Shown here in pieces: positions 1 through 11,142 of a stretch of 64,000 nt of DNA. Positions within the stretch are counted from its first letter, which is position 1. Each line of letters opens with the position of its first letter. Source of the stretch: Monodelphis domestica (lineage: Eukaryota; Chordata; Mammalia; Didelphimorphia; Didelphidae); the NCBI RefSeq assembly GCF_027887165.1, contig NC_077232.1, positions 15,945,755-16,009,754 of the forward strand. The letters are read 5' to 3'. Made by a program: the position numbers and the translations under genes. Under the pieces are notes generated by a model. That model searched no databases and was not told the origin of the DNA. It was given only the letters and a program-made list of their open reading frames with translations.

Positions 1-279
1 CTCTCCCTAGGTCATGCCACCTTGGAATCACAGAAAACTTGTAGTACTACCTCTAAAAACAGTGGCATGAAAATTCTGAAGCTTGGGACAGTGCATTCCA
101 ACCCACAGGTAAGTGGAGCCCAACTTTAACATAAAATTGAAAATCAAGAAGTAGGCTCAAATATAAGCTAACAATAAGAAGAAGAACTTGACCTTAAAAA
201 ATTACTATGGTAGCAGGTAAAGTCAACACACAACTCAGAAGAAAGCTACAGTGTAAAAACACCTATAAACCAAGATTCA

Positions 280-860
280 AATAAGGGTACTAATTGGACT
301 CAAGTCCACAAGAATTCCTAGACAAGATAAAAAATATGATAGGAATATTAATGGAAAAACTGGGGGGAAATGAGAGTGATTCAAGAAAAGAATGAAAAAA
401 AGAATGAACAATTTGATGAAATAGGCATAAAAAAACTGTTGAAAACAACACCTTTAAAAAATTGACCTGGTGGTAAAAGAGGCACAACAATTCTCTGAAG
501 ACCTCCTTAAAAATCATGAGACCAAATGGAAAAAAGGTAAAAAATTCACTGAAGAAAAGAAATTCTTATAAAGCAGGCTTAGCCAAATATAAAAACAAGC
601 TTAAAAGTTCACTAAAGAAAATAGTTTCTTAAAAATTACAATTGGCCAAATGGAAGTTAATGAATCTTTGAGACATCAAGAAATAAAAGGAAATCCAAAG
701 AATGAAAAAATATGAGTATAATGAACTAGAAAATAGATCAAGCAGAGATATAATAATTATTGGACTCCAGAAAATTATAATGATCAACAAAATAAATGGA
801 GCAAGAAAGAGGAATGTCCTGGGAGAAGGAGGAAAGGTAAAGATAGAATGTTTTTTTTTT
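280..860 (+). repeat. Degraded L1 ORF1-like fragment
   Basis: A-rich sequence with repeated phrases such as aaaagaatgaacaatttgatgaa and ctgaagaaaagaaattctt, of the kind found in the coiled-coil part of marsupial L1 or HAL1 ORF1. No open frame survives. The assignment rests on style and recalled similarity, so it is tentative. The sequence on to about 1,520 is also A-rich and may belong to the same old element. I see no gene in 1-2,200. Confidence 0.4.
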
Positions 861-1519
861 TACACATAAAAGAGGTATGCAAGGAAGAGTTTTTATAGTG
901 GAACGGAGGTGGGTAATGCTTAAATTTCATTCCGATAGAAATTTTTATAAAGATACTCACTCAGATGAGTATAGAAATCTTACCAAATAGGGAAATACTA
1001 TGGGAAGGAGAAAAGAGATATGGGGAAGCTTGAGGAGGTAAATGATAAAAAAGAGAAAGCAGACAAAGGGAGTCTTAAAGCTGGTCAGAAACAAAATTGA
1101 TTTTTAAGGAGAAACAGGATAAAAAGAGAGAGAGAAGAAGAAGAAATGGAAGAAAATTGGGAAGGAAGGGGACTCACAGTTAGTAATCATGCCTGGGATG
1201 AGATCACACTTTAAACAGAAGCAGGTAGCAAAAGAAATTAAAAACCTGATCCAATGTGTTATTTATAAGAGATATAATTGAAACAAAAATATATACAAAG
1301 TTAAAATAAAAGCCTAGAACAGAATTTATTGCCTTTCAACTGCAGGTTAATCTCAGAAAGAAGCAAAAGCAAAAATAGACCTAATTAAAATCAACAAGCA
1401 GAAATATTATATATATTTTAATTACAGCAAGTTTCTCCAATAAAGAATTTTAAATATATAGTGAACCAAGTTAATTTCTTTAAAATAAGAGCCTTTCCTC
1501 AATTCATAATGAGACAAAA

Positions 1520-1770
1520 AAAATATGAACAGGCAATTTTCAGAAAAAATCAAAACTGTTTATAGTCACATTAAAAATGCTTTCAATGACTATTGATTAG
1601 AAAAAGATACATTAAAACAACACTAAAGTACCACTTCATGTCTATTAAAAAGGACAAATGATACAGAGGGCAAAGGGGAAATGGTATAGTAATAAACTGT
1701 TGGTAAAAGAGTGAAATGATGCAACCATTTTGGAGAATAATTTCTGCTATGGGACTATTAATTTCACAAT
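1520..1770 (+). repeat. Degraded L1 ORF2 3' fragment
   Basis: The stretch follows the same order of phrases as the intact L1 at 29,985-30,225: aaatcaaaactgtttatag, then a block ending in ttaaaacaacact, then ctgttggtaaaagag and aaccattttggagaataa. It is heavily diverged, so it is an old copy in plus orientation. Confidence 0.55.
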
Positions 1771-2214
1771 CATAATTTATATCATTTGACTTGGTTTCTC
1801 ATTGGATTGGACAGGTATCAAGGGAGAGAGTGAATTTGGTAGATATATTTTCAAAAAGGAAATTGCTTATCATAACATTCCATCTGGAAGGGATCATCAA
1901 AGAGAGAGGAAAGTATGTCAGAACTGGAATGGATCAGAGAATGAGAAACAGAATTCAGACCTGGAAAGGGCTTTAGGACATACACCATAGAATGTCACCA
2001 CTTAGAAAGACCTTGGAATATAGAACATAATGTCTAGAAGGAAACTTTGAGTGTACCACATAGAATATCTGAGCTAAGAATGTCCTTAGGACAAATAATA
2101 AAAATACTGGATGCAGAAAGGAATTAAAAACCCCAAATATGGGCAAAAGGAACTAGAACACATAATATAACAAGTTAATACTAGATAGTCTAGACGTGTT
2201 CATCCAAGTAGTCT

Positions 2215-2345
2215 TAACTACAGGTTCATGGACCTCTGGGGCATTTGTGAATAGATTTCAGAGGGTCCATGAACTTACATCCGAAAAAGATATCTTTATT
2301 ACAATATAACTGGTTCCCTTTGAAGTCCTTTTTTGTTTGATGCAT
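2215..2345. repeat. Old DNA-transposon-like remnant with short inverted arms
   Basis: The arms gttcatggacc and ggtccatgaac (11 bp, perfect complements) flank about 30 bp, followed by an AT-rich tail. The phrase resembles ancient mammalian non-autonomous DNA transposons, but I cannot name the family. The rest of 2,200-2,767 shows nothing gene-like. Confidence 0.3.
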
Positions 2346-2767
2346 TTCAAAACAGTATTCTGCAGGATTCCACTCATTTAACGAGATTGCCACTTGGATT
2401 CATGATACAGAGAAGTTAACAACCAACACCTGATTATTTTGAAACCTGCCTTTTTTAGTAAAATGATAAAACTGAATTTTAAAGAAGGAAAGTAAATTAC
2501 TCAAGGTAAGACTGTAATGAAACCAGAACTAAAATGCAGATCTCCAGAGTCCTGTTCAACAGTCCCTAGTCTACTATACCAATCTGCCTTTGCAATATGT
2601 TTTAGATTTAATTTCTTTCTTCCATCTAGATAGCCAATTCCCTTTTTCTGACATTGTCCTCTGCTACACAGGAGCATTCCAAGGGAGGTTAATTCTTCAA
2701 CAGAATATTACAGTCCCTAAAATGGACTTATTTATTACTACTCTGTAAGTGAAGGAAGAGAATAAGC

Positions 2768-2969
2768 TTTTTTTTTAAAACCCTCACCTTCCATCTTGGA
2801 ATCAAAACTGTGTACTGGCTCCAAGGCAGAAGAGTGGTAAGGGCTAGGCAAGGGGGTCAAGTGACTTGCCCAGGGTCACACAGCTGAGAAGTGCCTTTGG
2901 TCAGATTTGAACCCAGGACCTCCCACCTCTAGGTCTGGCTTGCAATCCACTGAGTCACCCAGCTGCCCT
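2768..2969 (-). mobile_element. Marsupial tRNA-derived CORE-type SINE
   Basis: Reverse orientation: oligo-T, then accctcaccttccatcttgg, the core gtgacttgcccagggtcaca and the tRNA-like head ending ccagctgccct. It is flanked by an imperfect direct repeat, agaataagcttt on the left and agaataaactttt on the right. It looks like the SINE1_MD type of opossum. Confidence 0.85.
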
Positions 2970-3283
2970 GAGAATAAACTTTTATTAAGAACTTAGTATG
3001 TACCAGGTACTGTGCACATGATTTGTTTTGTTTTTTTAATGTCATGTCATTTGATCCATTTTGTAGTTGAGGAAACTAAGATAGACAAAGGATATATGGC
3101 TTGTCCTGTATCACATAGCAAGTATTTGAAGACAGATGTGAACTTGGGTCTTCCTGATTGTTATCCAACTTTCTAACCATAATCTTTCCTAGCTTCTCTA
3201 GATGGATTATGGTATCAAGAGATTGGTTCTTCTTCAATATGTACCTTTTTGAGGTCAATGAGAATGTTCTGTTGTAAGGAACA

Positions 3284-3306
3284 ATTATATATATATATAT
3301 ATATAT
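3284..3306. repeat. (TA)n microsatellite
   Basis: About eleven TA units directly beside the next SINE. The repeat probably grew from the SINE's target duplication (caattatat). Confidence 0.8.
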
Positions 3307-3503
3307 TTTTTTAACCTTTATCCTCTGTCTAGGAGTCAATCCTATGCATTGGTTCCAAAGCAGAAGAGTGGTACGGGCTAGGCAATGAGGGTTAAATGAC
3401 TTGCCCAGGGTCACACAGTGGGAAGTGTCTGAGGCCAGATTTGAACCCAGGACCTCCCATCTCTAGGCCTGGCTCTCAATCCACTGAGCTCCCCAGCTGC
3501 TCC
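3307..3503 (-). mobile_element. Marsupial tRNA-derived CORE-type SINE
   Basis: The same family in reverse orientation, ending ccccagctgctcc. The flanks aacaattatat occur on both sides. It is more diverged than other copies. About 590 bp follow (3,504-4,097) in which I see no feature. Confidence 0.85.
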
Positions 3504-4097
3504 AACAATTATATTTCTTAAACTAACTTTGCTTATATGTGAAGAAACAAAACTAATTAAATCAGGAGAACTGCCTGGGAATTTGCTTACACATAATTAT
3601 TTTTTTGTGTCTGTTATCGACACCATTTCTCGGTTATGTTTTTAGAAAGGAGGAAGCAACCAAGATATGATAAGATGCTGCTTGCAAACAAGATCAGGCG
3701 AAACCTGGTCCCACAATGTCTCTGTAGGAGAAGAAACACATCCTTCCTGATTATAAAATAAACCTATATAGGAATAGAAGTGAATTTTAACCTTTAGGCC
3801 CTTGAGTCAGAAAAATGATGAGAAAAATTCTTATCAATGTGTGAAAAGCCTCTTCTTTTTTAGTATCTCAATTCCCTTTAAGACGGACTTCTCAGAATTC
3901 TGAAACCAAAGTTCTTTATTGTGTGGCCAGTGGAAAATACCCTGACACTTCTGCCCAAGTTTAGCTGTGCCTTTAGGCAAGTCATTTCACTTCTTATTAT
4001 TTTGGTTCCCTTATATGCTTAATGTGTTAAATATTTTTTTGCAATATATGCCTGAGGAAAAGTGATGTATAAGATGGGAAAAGATGAGAACAGTGTG

Positions 4098-4298
4098 TTT
4101 TTTTTAAACCCTTACCTTCTGTCTTGGAATCAATACTGTGTATTGGCTCCAAGGCAGAAGAGTGGTAAGGGCTAGGCAATGGGGGTCAAGTGACTTGCCC
4201 AGGGTCACACAGCTAGGAAGTGGCTGAGGCCAGATTTGAACCCAGGACCTCCCATTTCTAGGCCTGGCTCTCCATCCACTGAGCTACCCAGCTGTCCC
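4098..4298 (-). mobile_element. Marsupial tRNA-derived CORE-type SINE
   Basis: Reverse orientation, complete from the oligo-T tract to the head. Flanking direct repeat aacagtgt. Nothing else is visible between 4,300 and 4,630. Confidence 0.85.
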
Positions 4299-4629
4299 CA
4301 ACAGTGTAATGTTGTAATGTCTTACACTATTACAGATGTAAAGTCTATATCAGATTGCTTGCCATCTCAGGCACAAAGAAGAAAGGGAGAAATTCTGACT
4401 CAAATATAAAAAAAGAAAGTGAATTTTTTTCATGTAATTGAGGGGGAAATATTTTCTTTAAATTAAAATAAATTCATGTCTTTCTGAAAAGTATTAAATT
4501 GAGCTGAGCTATGAAGAAATAAAATTTTTGCAAGTTAGTGTCTGTTTATTAAAATCTTTCCCATCTAGTGTTTATTTCTTCTTTCTCATTCTATTATTCT
4601 GCTTCTCTGAAAAGAATAGCAGGCATGTG

Positions 4630-6120
4630 GAAGGGGGTTAGGCAATGTGGAAGCTGGGGCTCACGCCCAGGACAGCCCAGTCTTCCATGGCTCAGCCCCT
4701 GCCTCTGAGGTTAGGTCAGGGATCAGGAGGGAAGGCTCCTCAGGATAGAAACTGCTTTCTCCTGGCTCCAGGTCTTTGTGGAACTGGTGAGCAGGGTCCA
4801 TCAGAAAGACCAGAGCCCTCCAATTCAGATTTACTGGGGTTTTCTACCTCCAGGGGAATAGAATTCCCTGGGACTTATGCGCAGCAATTGATGGCAAATC
4901 CAGGTAAGGGCAGAGGAATAACCAGAGGGGGTAACTTACAAGGGTCCCAGGGCTGAAAGGCTGAGACCTTCTCCCTACACACACATACATACACAGAGAG
5001 ACCAGTGACACAGCTGTGGGTGCCTCTTAGCCTCGGGGAGGACCCTGGAGCTGGAACAAGGACTTAAGAGGCAAGGCTGGGAATTTTCCTGTTGACTTTG
5101 TGAACCATGGGAAATTTGTGACTTTGCTAGAATGCCACATTGAATCACTCCCATAGATGGAAAGGACCTCCAAAGTCATCTAGTCTATCCTGCTTTATAG
5201 AAGGTAAAAGCCCCTCTTTGCCACACACAATAATGTCTTCCTTTTAACAAATCTTGCTGGAGATGAGTGGGCATTGCCTTCCTCTTCCTCAACAAATTTC
5301 TATAGAAATTGGGCTCAAAAATGTGTCAAATTTCTCAAGTAGTAGAACTAATGGAAGGATGAGGGAGTGGAGGAGGAGGAATACTCACACAGCAAGAGAC
5401 AGATTTCACTTCCCCACTCTGTGATTGGAGCAGGGATGGGCAGAAATTGAACCCTTGAAGTGGCCTTAATTCCCATTCTGAGTTCCAGTTTGGTAATGAG
5501 TTCCCACTGTGGCATTCACCAACCAAATGGTTCTCTCCCTTCTAGGTCCTGCTATCACCAAGGATGGGGTAGGGGTGGGTAGAGACTGCATAGGGACTCT
5601 GGGTCTGACTGTAGCTGTGAACATGAGTCATCCTGGGGAGGTTTCTAAAGGATAAAACTGTCTCCTGGCTTCTCTCATCTTTCTTGGACTTTTGGCTGTC
5701 TCAGGGCAGCCACAGGTCCAAAGGAGAGGTTATCTGATTGGTGAGGAGAACCAAGAGTGACCAAGGAGGGAGAGAAGGAGAGTTGCCATCCTGGGCTTCA
5801 ATAACCGAGTGTGCTGGGGCGGGAGTGTGGCAGGGGAGGACTGGGTTATGGATGGCTTGGTCTGGAATTCTATCCTGGGACAGGAGAGAAGAGATTTGTT
5901 TATGTTGTTAGTGTGTGTCTGTTTTTCTCTGTGTCAGTCTTTCAGTAAATTAGCCTGTAGGTCTCTGTGTTGTCCTGCCAATCTGTGTCCCATCTAAAAA
6001 TGTCTTAGTTTCTGAGTGTACCTAATTGTATGTCTGTCTCTTAGCATCTTGTCATGGGGTGTATGGGGTGCTCAGGGAGGAGTAATATCTTTGGTATGGA
6101 GGGCTTGTCATGCCCTTCTA
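4630..6120. other. GC-richer stretch, no gene recognised
   Basis: Base composition rises compared with both sides, and repeats are absent. A 103-codon open frame runs on the plus strand from 4,645 to 4,956, with a donor-like gtaagg inside at about 4,903. The predicted peptide matches no family I know. It may be single-copy sequence near the SMIM1-like ORF or an old untranslated region. Confidence 0.3.
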
Positions 6121-6600
6121 GGGCAGCTCTCCAGCCTCTGATCCTCACCTGACACCCAGATCTCACTTGTGGCTCCCAGCAGCTGCTAGCATGTGGCAGT
6201 GGCCACACCCCGGGCAATGGCTTCGACAGGCTGGCTAAACCTTGTGAGGGTAGCCATCAGGTCGACGTCGACCCCTGGTGAACTAGGGCTTTGCTCACCC
6301 AGCATGTGAAGACTGCTTCAGCTGAACAGACGGAAGAAACCAATAAGAAGGTTCAACGGCTGAGATGGCGACGCAGCAAAGCATGATGGAGCACAAAAGC
6401 CAACACGGCCATGCAATGCAGCTGAGGAAGTCTCCAGATGTAACGACTTTTCGTGCCACTGGACCCAGGCTTCCAACGCCGAGAGAGTGGGACTGTCTCT
6501 GTGCATCGGCTTTTCCACTTAAATCTTCATGCACAAGTGTCTTTGTGCACAAAAACACACAAAGACAATCATCATCCTTGGTTCAAGAGACAACCAACCT
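6120..6600 (-). repeat. Marsupial interspersed repeat, RTE-derived or related
   Basis: On the minus strand, gatgatgattgtctttg, then gaagatttaagtgg, agcctgggtccagtggcacg and ctggagacttcctcagctgc follow the order of a common marsupial repeat that I associate with RTE-type LINEs. It is CpG-richer than its surroundings and holds the 12-bp palindrome gtcgacgtcgac at 6,261-6,272. The family name is from memory and unsure. Confidence 0.45.
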
Positions 6601-6639
6601 CTTAGCATCTCTGTGTATCTGTATCAGAGTATCTGTTGC

Positions 6640-6840
6640 ATCTTTCTAGTCTCTCTCAGGCCAATGTTTTGGCTTGGTGTATCTGTGTTGCTCTCTCTCT
6701 CATCTAGTGTCTGCCTCTGTGTTTGTTTCAGCATATCCTCTCTTTCTCTGAAAAGAGTCTGTGTGTCTATATCTGTCCCTTTGTGTGTATATATGTGTGT
6801 GTATGTGTGTGTGTCTATCTCTATAGGTGTATGTGCCCCC
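6640..6840. repeat. TG/TCTG low-complexity tract
   Basis: Short runs of tctg, tgtgtg and tatatatg. It lies in the 3' flank of the SMIM1-like ORF on the minus strand. Open frames here are composition artefacts. Confidence 0.7.
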
Positions 6841-6940
6841 ATGGGCCAGCCTTGGCCTGATGGTCTCGGCCAGGTTGTAAGAGGTCTCTGGGTGGGTGGA
6901 GGGCTCCTCAGAAAAGATGTCCAGCAGGCTCAGATAAATG

Positions 6941-7168
6941 CTACTTGCAATTATGGACGTGGTACCCAGTGATGTAGCTGATGATGAAGATGACCCAGAA
7001 CAGAACAATTCCACCTACCACCTTCATAGCGATGCCCAGCTTCCTGGTGCATAGTTTATTGTAGACCCGCTCACAGCCCGAGCTCTCTGGGGTCAACACA
7101 TTCATGCTGACCTCATCCTGGCTGTTGTTCCATCTGTTGTACTGGACGGCGCTCTCCTGGGGTTCCAT
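6941..7168 (-). CDS. SMIM1: SMIM1-like small membrane protein, single-exon ORF
   Basis: An intact 75-codon frame. The protein starts MEPQESAVQYNRW and ends with KLGIAMKV, a hydrophobic segment of about 20 residues (roughly 48-68) and TGYHVHNCK. This matches human SMIM1, the Vel blood-group carrier on red cells, which is 78 aa and ends in a nearly identical membrane segment and a Tyr-Val-His-Lys-Cys-Lys tail (recalled, not searched). SMIM1 is a type II-like single-pass protein of the plasma membrane. As I recall, the human coding region is split over two exons, while here it is continuous. That favours a retrocopy with a preserved frame, yet no poly(A) tail is seen at its 3' side, and a possible 5' intron lies upstream. 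Intron loss or a true gene therefore remains possible. The membrane segment is the best-conserved part. Confidence 0.8.
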   Translation of the reverse strand: MEPQESAVQYNRWNNSQDEVSMNVLTPESSGCERVYNKLCTRKLGIAMKVVGGIVLFWVIFIISYITGYHVHNCK

Positions 7169-7242
7169 CTTTCCAAAGTGGGAGTGAGTGAGAAAGGGCT
7201 GGCCTTAGAGCGGAGCCCAGATTAAGGGCTGTGGTTCTTCAG

Positions 7243-7350
7243 CTAGATGAAGATGCCAAGAGTCTTCTTGGTCTTAGGAGATGGTGTTGGGTACAGAGGG
7301 GCTGAGCTCTTTGTCTGTCTGTCTGTCCTGTCTGTCTCAGTCTCTCTCAC
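7243..7350 (-). other. Possible 5' UTR intron of the SMIM1-like gene
   Basis: Read on the minus strand, ctcag|gtgaga at 7,351/7,350 is a consensus donor and cttcatctag at 7,243 is an acceptor 74 bp before the ATG. The upstream sequence (7,355-7,500) is GC-rich. If the 108-bp intron is real, the ORF is not a simple processed copy. Only splice-site matches support it. Confidence 0.25.
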
Positions 7351-7569
7351 CTGAGACTCTCTCCCTCTCCCCCGCGCCCCCCAGCTGCGACCCAAGACAT
7401 GGGTCGGAGGAAGATTCCTCTGGGGCATCTCTGGCCTTCCACAAAAGTGGTTTGGGGGCTTCTTGGGAGGCCACCTGCTCAGCTCTGCTCAGCTCTGCTC
7501 GATGGACAGGAAATAACAAATTTAACAACTTATCCTTGTCTATAAACTTCTTGAACTGGTTTAAGAAAG

Positions 7570-7690
7570 CATCATGATATAATGGTTAAAACTATGAATC
7601 TGGATTCAGGAAGACCTAGCCAGTTCAAATCTTGTCTAAGATTACTAGTTGTGTGACCCTGGAACCTCAGGTAATTTTCCCAACTCATGC
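7570..7690 (+). repeat. CORE-SINE/MIR-like fragment
   Basis: A tRNA-like head (atataatggttaaaactatg) is followed by ttcaaatcttg and tgtgtgaccctgg, the usual order in MIR-type SINEs. Diverged. Confidence 0.55.
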
Positions 7691-7794
7691 CAGTATAAGA
7701 AGACAAAGCAATCAGCATTCACTGGAGATGATGTCCAGCCAGGATTGGCCACATGGATTATTCTAATTTAGAGACTGAATAGAAGAATGACACT

Positions 7795-7990
7795 GGGGGC
7801 AGCTGGGTAGCTCAGTGGATTGAGAACCAGGCCTTGAGACCAGAGATCCTAGATTCAAATCTGGCCTCAGCCACTTCCTATCTGTGTGACCCTGGGCAAG
7901 TCACTTGACCCCCTACCTAGCCCCTACCACTCTTCTGCCTTGGAGTCAGTATTGACTCCAAGATGGAAGGTATGGGTTTAAAAAAAAAAA
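7795..7990 (+). mobile_element. Marsupial tRNA-derived CORE-type SINE
   Basis: Complete in plus orientation: head gggggcagctgggtagctca, core gtgtgaccctgggcaagtca, tail aaaaaaaaaa. Flanked by agaagaatgacact and agaagaatgagact, a near-perfect target duplication. Confidence 0.9.
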
Positions 7991-8440
7991 GAAGAATGAG
8001 ACTATGGAACAGAGCAATCATAGGTCCCATAACTATATAGAACATCCTAACTTTGGGGCAGGATAAAGAAAGTGGAGGCAACTAAGAGGTTTATATCTCA
8101 TGACTTCTGTTCTAGACATGGATCCAGGAGAGACTGAGGAGGGGACTTGAGCAAGAGGTAGAAGCTTAGATCAAGGAGTTTTGGTAGTTTCTCATATCTA
8201 GAAATGGTGAACTGGGGTAGAGAACGCAGACCGAAAGGGAACTAGAAGTTCTGTCATAAGAAAACTATGGATAGTTTGAGTTGCTGAACCCAGCATCAAT
8301 CCACTAGAGCTCCAAACAGGGACTTATTCATTGCTTGGTTGAAGAGCTCAGACCAGAAGGTGAGTACTCAGACTAGATGAAATGGACTTTGGGTGTGCCA
8401 AAAATTCCCAACTTAAGTTGAACCTAAAATTTAGGACTAA

Positions 8441-8663
8441 GGGGGCAGCTGGGTAGCTCAGTGGATTGAGAGTCAGACCTAGAGATGGGAGGTCCTAGGT
8501 TTAAATCTGGCCTCAGACACTTCCCAGCTGTGTGACCCTGGGCAAGTCACTTGACCCCCATTGCCTAGCCCTTACCACTCTTCTTCCTTGGAGCCAATAC
8601 ACAGTATTGACTCCAAGATGGAAGGCGAGGGCTTAAAAAAAATAAAAAAATAAAAATAAATAA
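8441..8663 (+). mobile_element. Marsupial tRNA-derived CORE-type SINE
   Basis: Complete in plus orientation with an A-rich tail of taaaa units. Perfect target duplication aaaatttaggactaa on both sides (8,426-8,440 and from 8,661). Confidence 0.9.
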
Positions 8664-8964
8664 AATTTAGGACTAACTCAACACTCAGTACCCTAAGAAG
8701 GCATTGGTAGGACTCAATAAGATTCAAAATAAGCCCAAGCATAGATTGTATACTATATCCAGTAATGCCAGAGCCAAAGCCTGATGCAAAGTAAGATTGA
8801 ATGGAAATAAACCTGGATGGATAAGCAAAGAAAAAAAAAAGACCTCATTAAAAGCTATTGAAAAAATGAATTTGAAAGAAAATGAATTGCTTGGTACAGA
8901 AGGTACAAAATTTACCCAAGCAACAAGCTTCTTAATATTAGAATGGCTCAAATAGAATATTAGC

Positions 8965-9115
8965 CAATTTTTTCCTCACAACAACCCTGGAAGATAGGTG
9001 CTAACCTGTTTTATAAATAAGGAAACTGAGGCAGACAGAGATTAAATGAACCGGCCACACAGATAATAAATGACTGGAGCCAGATTAGAAATTAGGTCTT
9101 CCCGACACAAATCTT
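8965..9115 (+). repeat. MIR/CORE-SINE-like fragment
   Basis: The order cacaacaaccctgg, aaggaaactgaggcagacag, then ggccacacagataa is typical of MIR-class tails. The stretch from 9,116 to 9,880 shows short open frames on both strands but no gene I recognise, and ends in an A-rich tract at about 9,835-9,850. Confidence 0.55.
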
Positions 9116-9889
9116 TACTTAGAAAAGAGGAGGCAGAGCTATCTGGTCACATGCCTGGCTTTCGAGGTCACCCCAATATTCGTTAACAAAACATTTCTGA
9201 GTGTTTCTTTCATAGGTGGATTCCAGGGCCAAGGCTCATAGAAAGGGCCAAGTCTGGTATGTCCTCTGCCTAGAAAGAGATATGTGGGTAATGTTAAAAT
9301 CAGAATCTCGGGGCACCATCATGGCTTGAGGCCATGATCTCCATGCTTTGCTACAGAGCCAATGGAATGCTGAGAACAACGGGCTAGGAAAACAAACACA
9401 TAAATAACAAAATGTCCCATTGCCCAGCCCAAGATTTTTGCTGCACTAGTCAGAGAATATTTCCCTCCTTTTCCTTCCTCTTTCAAGGTGCAGGAAATGG
9501 ATAGTAAACTCCTTCCTCTTTTTGGAACTCTAGAGAGAGATTGGCCACTCACAGCCTTCTGTAATTCTGTTCTGTGTTTTCATGGGAAGAGGACCCAAGA
9601 TGATGAACTGGAGACAGAAGGAGGAACATGTAATGCTTGCACTCCTCCATGTTCTTCTCTTTATCCTTCTTATTTCTGAATCCTTCCTAGTGTTTTCTGA
9701 GAGCAGGCAAGCCCCTAGACCTCCTATTATTATTGCTGAGTCATGATAGTCATGGTGTCCCAGAGTGTAGAGGTCTACCCCCAGGGTTCGAGAAGGATAC
9801 CTTTTGCAAGAATGCAAGACACTGAAACAGCTTAAAAATAAAAAAAAGAAATATATTAATTTGGAAAGTAATGTTGAAGCACCCCCACA

Positions 9890-10090
9890 ACAATGGGTGA
9901 CCCCACTTGGGGTTTTCTTGGCAAAGATACTATAGAGTGTTATGCGGTTTCCTTCTCCAGATCATTTTACAAATGAGAAAACTGAGGCAAACAAAGTTAA
10001 GTGACTTACCAAGGGTCGCATGGCTAGTATCGGAGGCCAGATTTGAAGTGAAGTCTTCCTGGCCCATGACTTTGTCCATTGTTTCACTTA
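9890..10090 (+). repeat. MAR1-like marsupial CORE-SINE
   Basis: Phrases gaccccacttggggttttct, ttccttctccagatcatttt and gaaaactgaggcaaac are in the order of the marsupial MAR1/MON1 CORE-SINE. Diverged, without a clear tail. Confidence 0.65.
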
Positions 10091-10458
10091 TCTGCCCTAT
10101 GTCTACTGTGAATTATGGCAATAATTCCAATGAAAAGTCTCACTTGGGAAGAAATGGAAATGATCTTAAGGCATTATTATACTTCTAAACTGAGGGTGAG
10201 AGAGAGAAAAAGCATGGAACATTCTGTTGGGGTCCAGTTGAATTTTCTCATCATCTGGCTCCTGCTAACACGTTATTTTCTCCAGGTAGAGCGATGGGGC
10301 TCCACTGAGCTAAATTACTGTATGAGAAATAGAAAGGAGAGAATATTATCTCTTGCACTGATAGACTCTGTCAACATGGAACCTAGAAACCCCAAACTGG
10401 TAGCCTAATTAGATCTGGTGAACCCCAACTTTTAGGACTGGCTTGTAAGTTGGAGACT

Positions 10459-10826
10459 GATCACCTTACACCAGTTAATCACATGTTCCATCCCAAACCA
10501 AGGGAAAGACACATCTTGTGGGCAACCATGGAGGCTTTCATGGTGGGTTGCAGAAAGTTAATGCTATCTAGAAAACTGATGTGATTCTGTATTCCTGGGA
10601 TAGCCATCCTCTATAGGACATCCTTAGAAGCCAGTTTGCCCTTTCCCCATTCTTCCATAAAGAGGATAAACAAAATCAACACTTAATGCAATAGCTTTAA
10701 AAGGTTAATTCTATTTCCATTACAGCTATAGCTTGATTGGAATTAATGTTTTGGTCTTCTATGATCCCAACAAATTGATATCTTAATGGTTGTGATGGAA
10801 TAAACTCTAAAAGACTCACAAGAAAG
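10459..10826. repeat. Third copy of a segment found in intron 2 of both MS4A genes
   Basis: About 368 bp align almost base for base with 24,439-24,806 (copy A) and 61,173-61,536 (copy B), from gatcaccttacaccagttaa to actcacaagaaa. In both genes it sits in intron 2. Here it stands alone, 0.56 kb left of the duplication arm A. It is either the relic of another MS4A copy or an unnamed dispersed repeat. No exon accompanies it. Confidence 0.75.
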
Positions 10827-11014
10827 TGTGAATCCACCCTGAGGGGAATCTCAGGCTTGCAGTTTCAGGCTGAATAATGGACTTGAGGTAAAAGACAATC
10901 CCAGTTAGGTGGATCCAAGCCCAAGTAGCTCTTCTTTTCTCCAGAAGCCTCTCAAACTGTATCAAACCCTCCTTTTGAGGATCGAACTCATGACTTTCAT
11001 CTTAGGAGATTCAC

Positions 11015-11142
11015 ATCCCAGCTGTGTGACCCTGGGCAAGTCACTTAACCTCCATTACCTAGCCCCGACCACTCTTCTGCCTTGGAACCAATACACAATA
11101 TTGATTCCAAGAAGGAAGGTAAGGATTAAAAAAAAAAAGAAT
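11015..11142 (+). mobile_element. Partial marsupial SINE, 3' part
   Basis: Starts inside the core (agctgtgtgaccctgggcaa) and ends in an oligo-A run. The tRNA-like head is missing, so it is truncated. Confidence 0.8.

Noticed and set aside
4645-4956. 103-codon plus-strand frame in the GC-richer stretch
   Set aside because: No family resemblance. Open frames of this length are common in GC-richer DNA.
6295-6649. Overlapping frames on both strands
   Set aside because: They fall in an interspersed repeat and a TG-rich tract.
9319-9552. 77-codon minus-strand frame with a hydrophobic run, considered as an MS4A exon 3
   Set aside because: It has an acceptor-like gtgcag and a hydrophobic stretch but lacks the conserved MS4A spacing and the YxGYxxWG part, and no other exon lies nearby.
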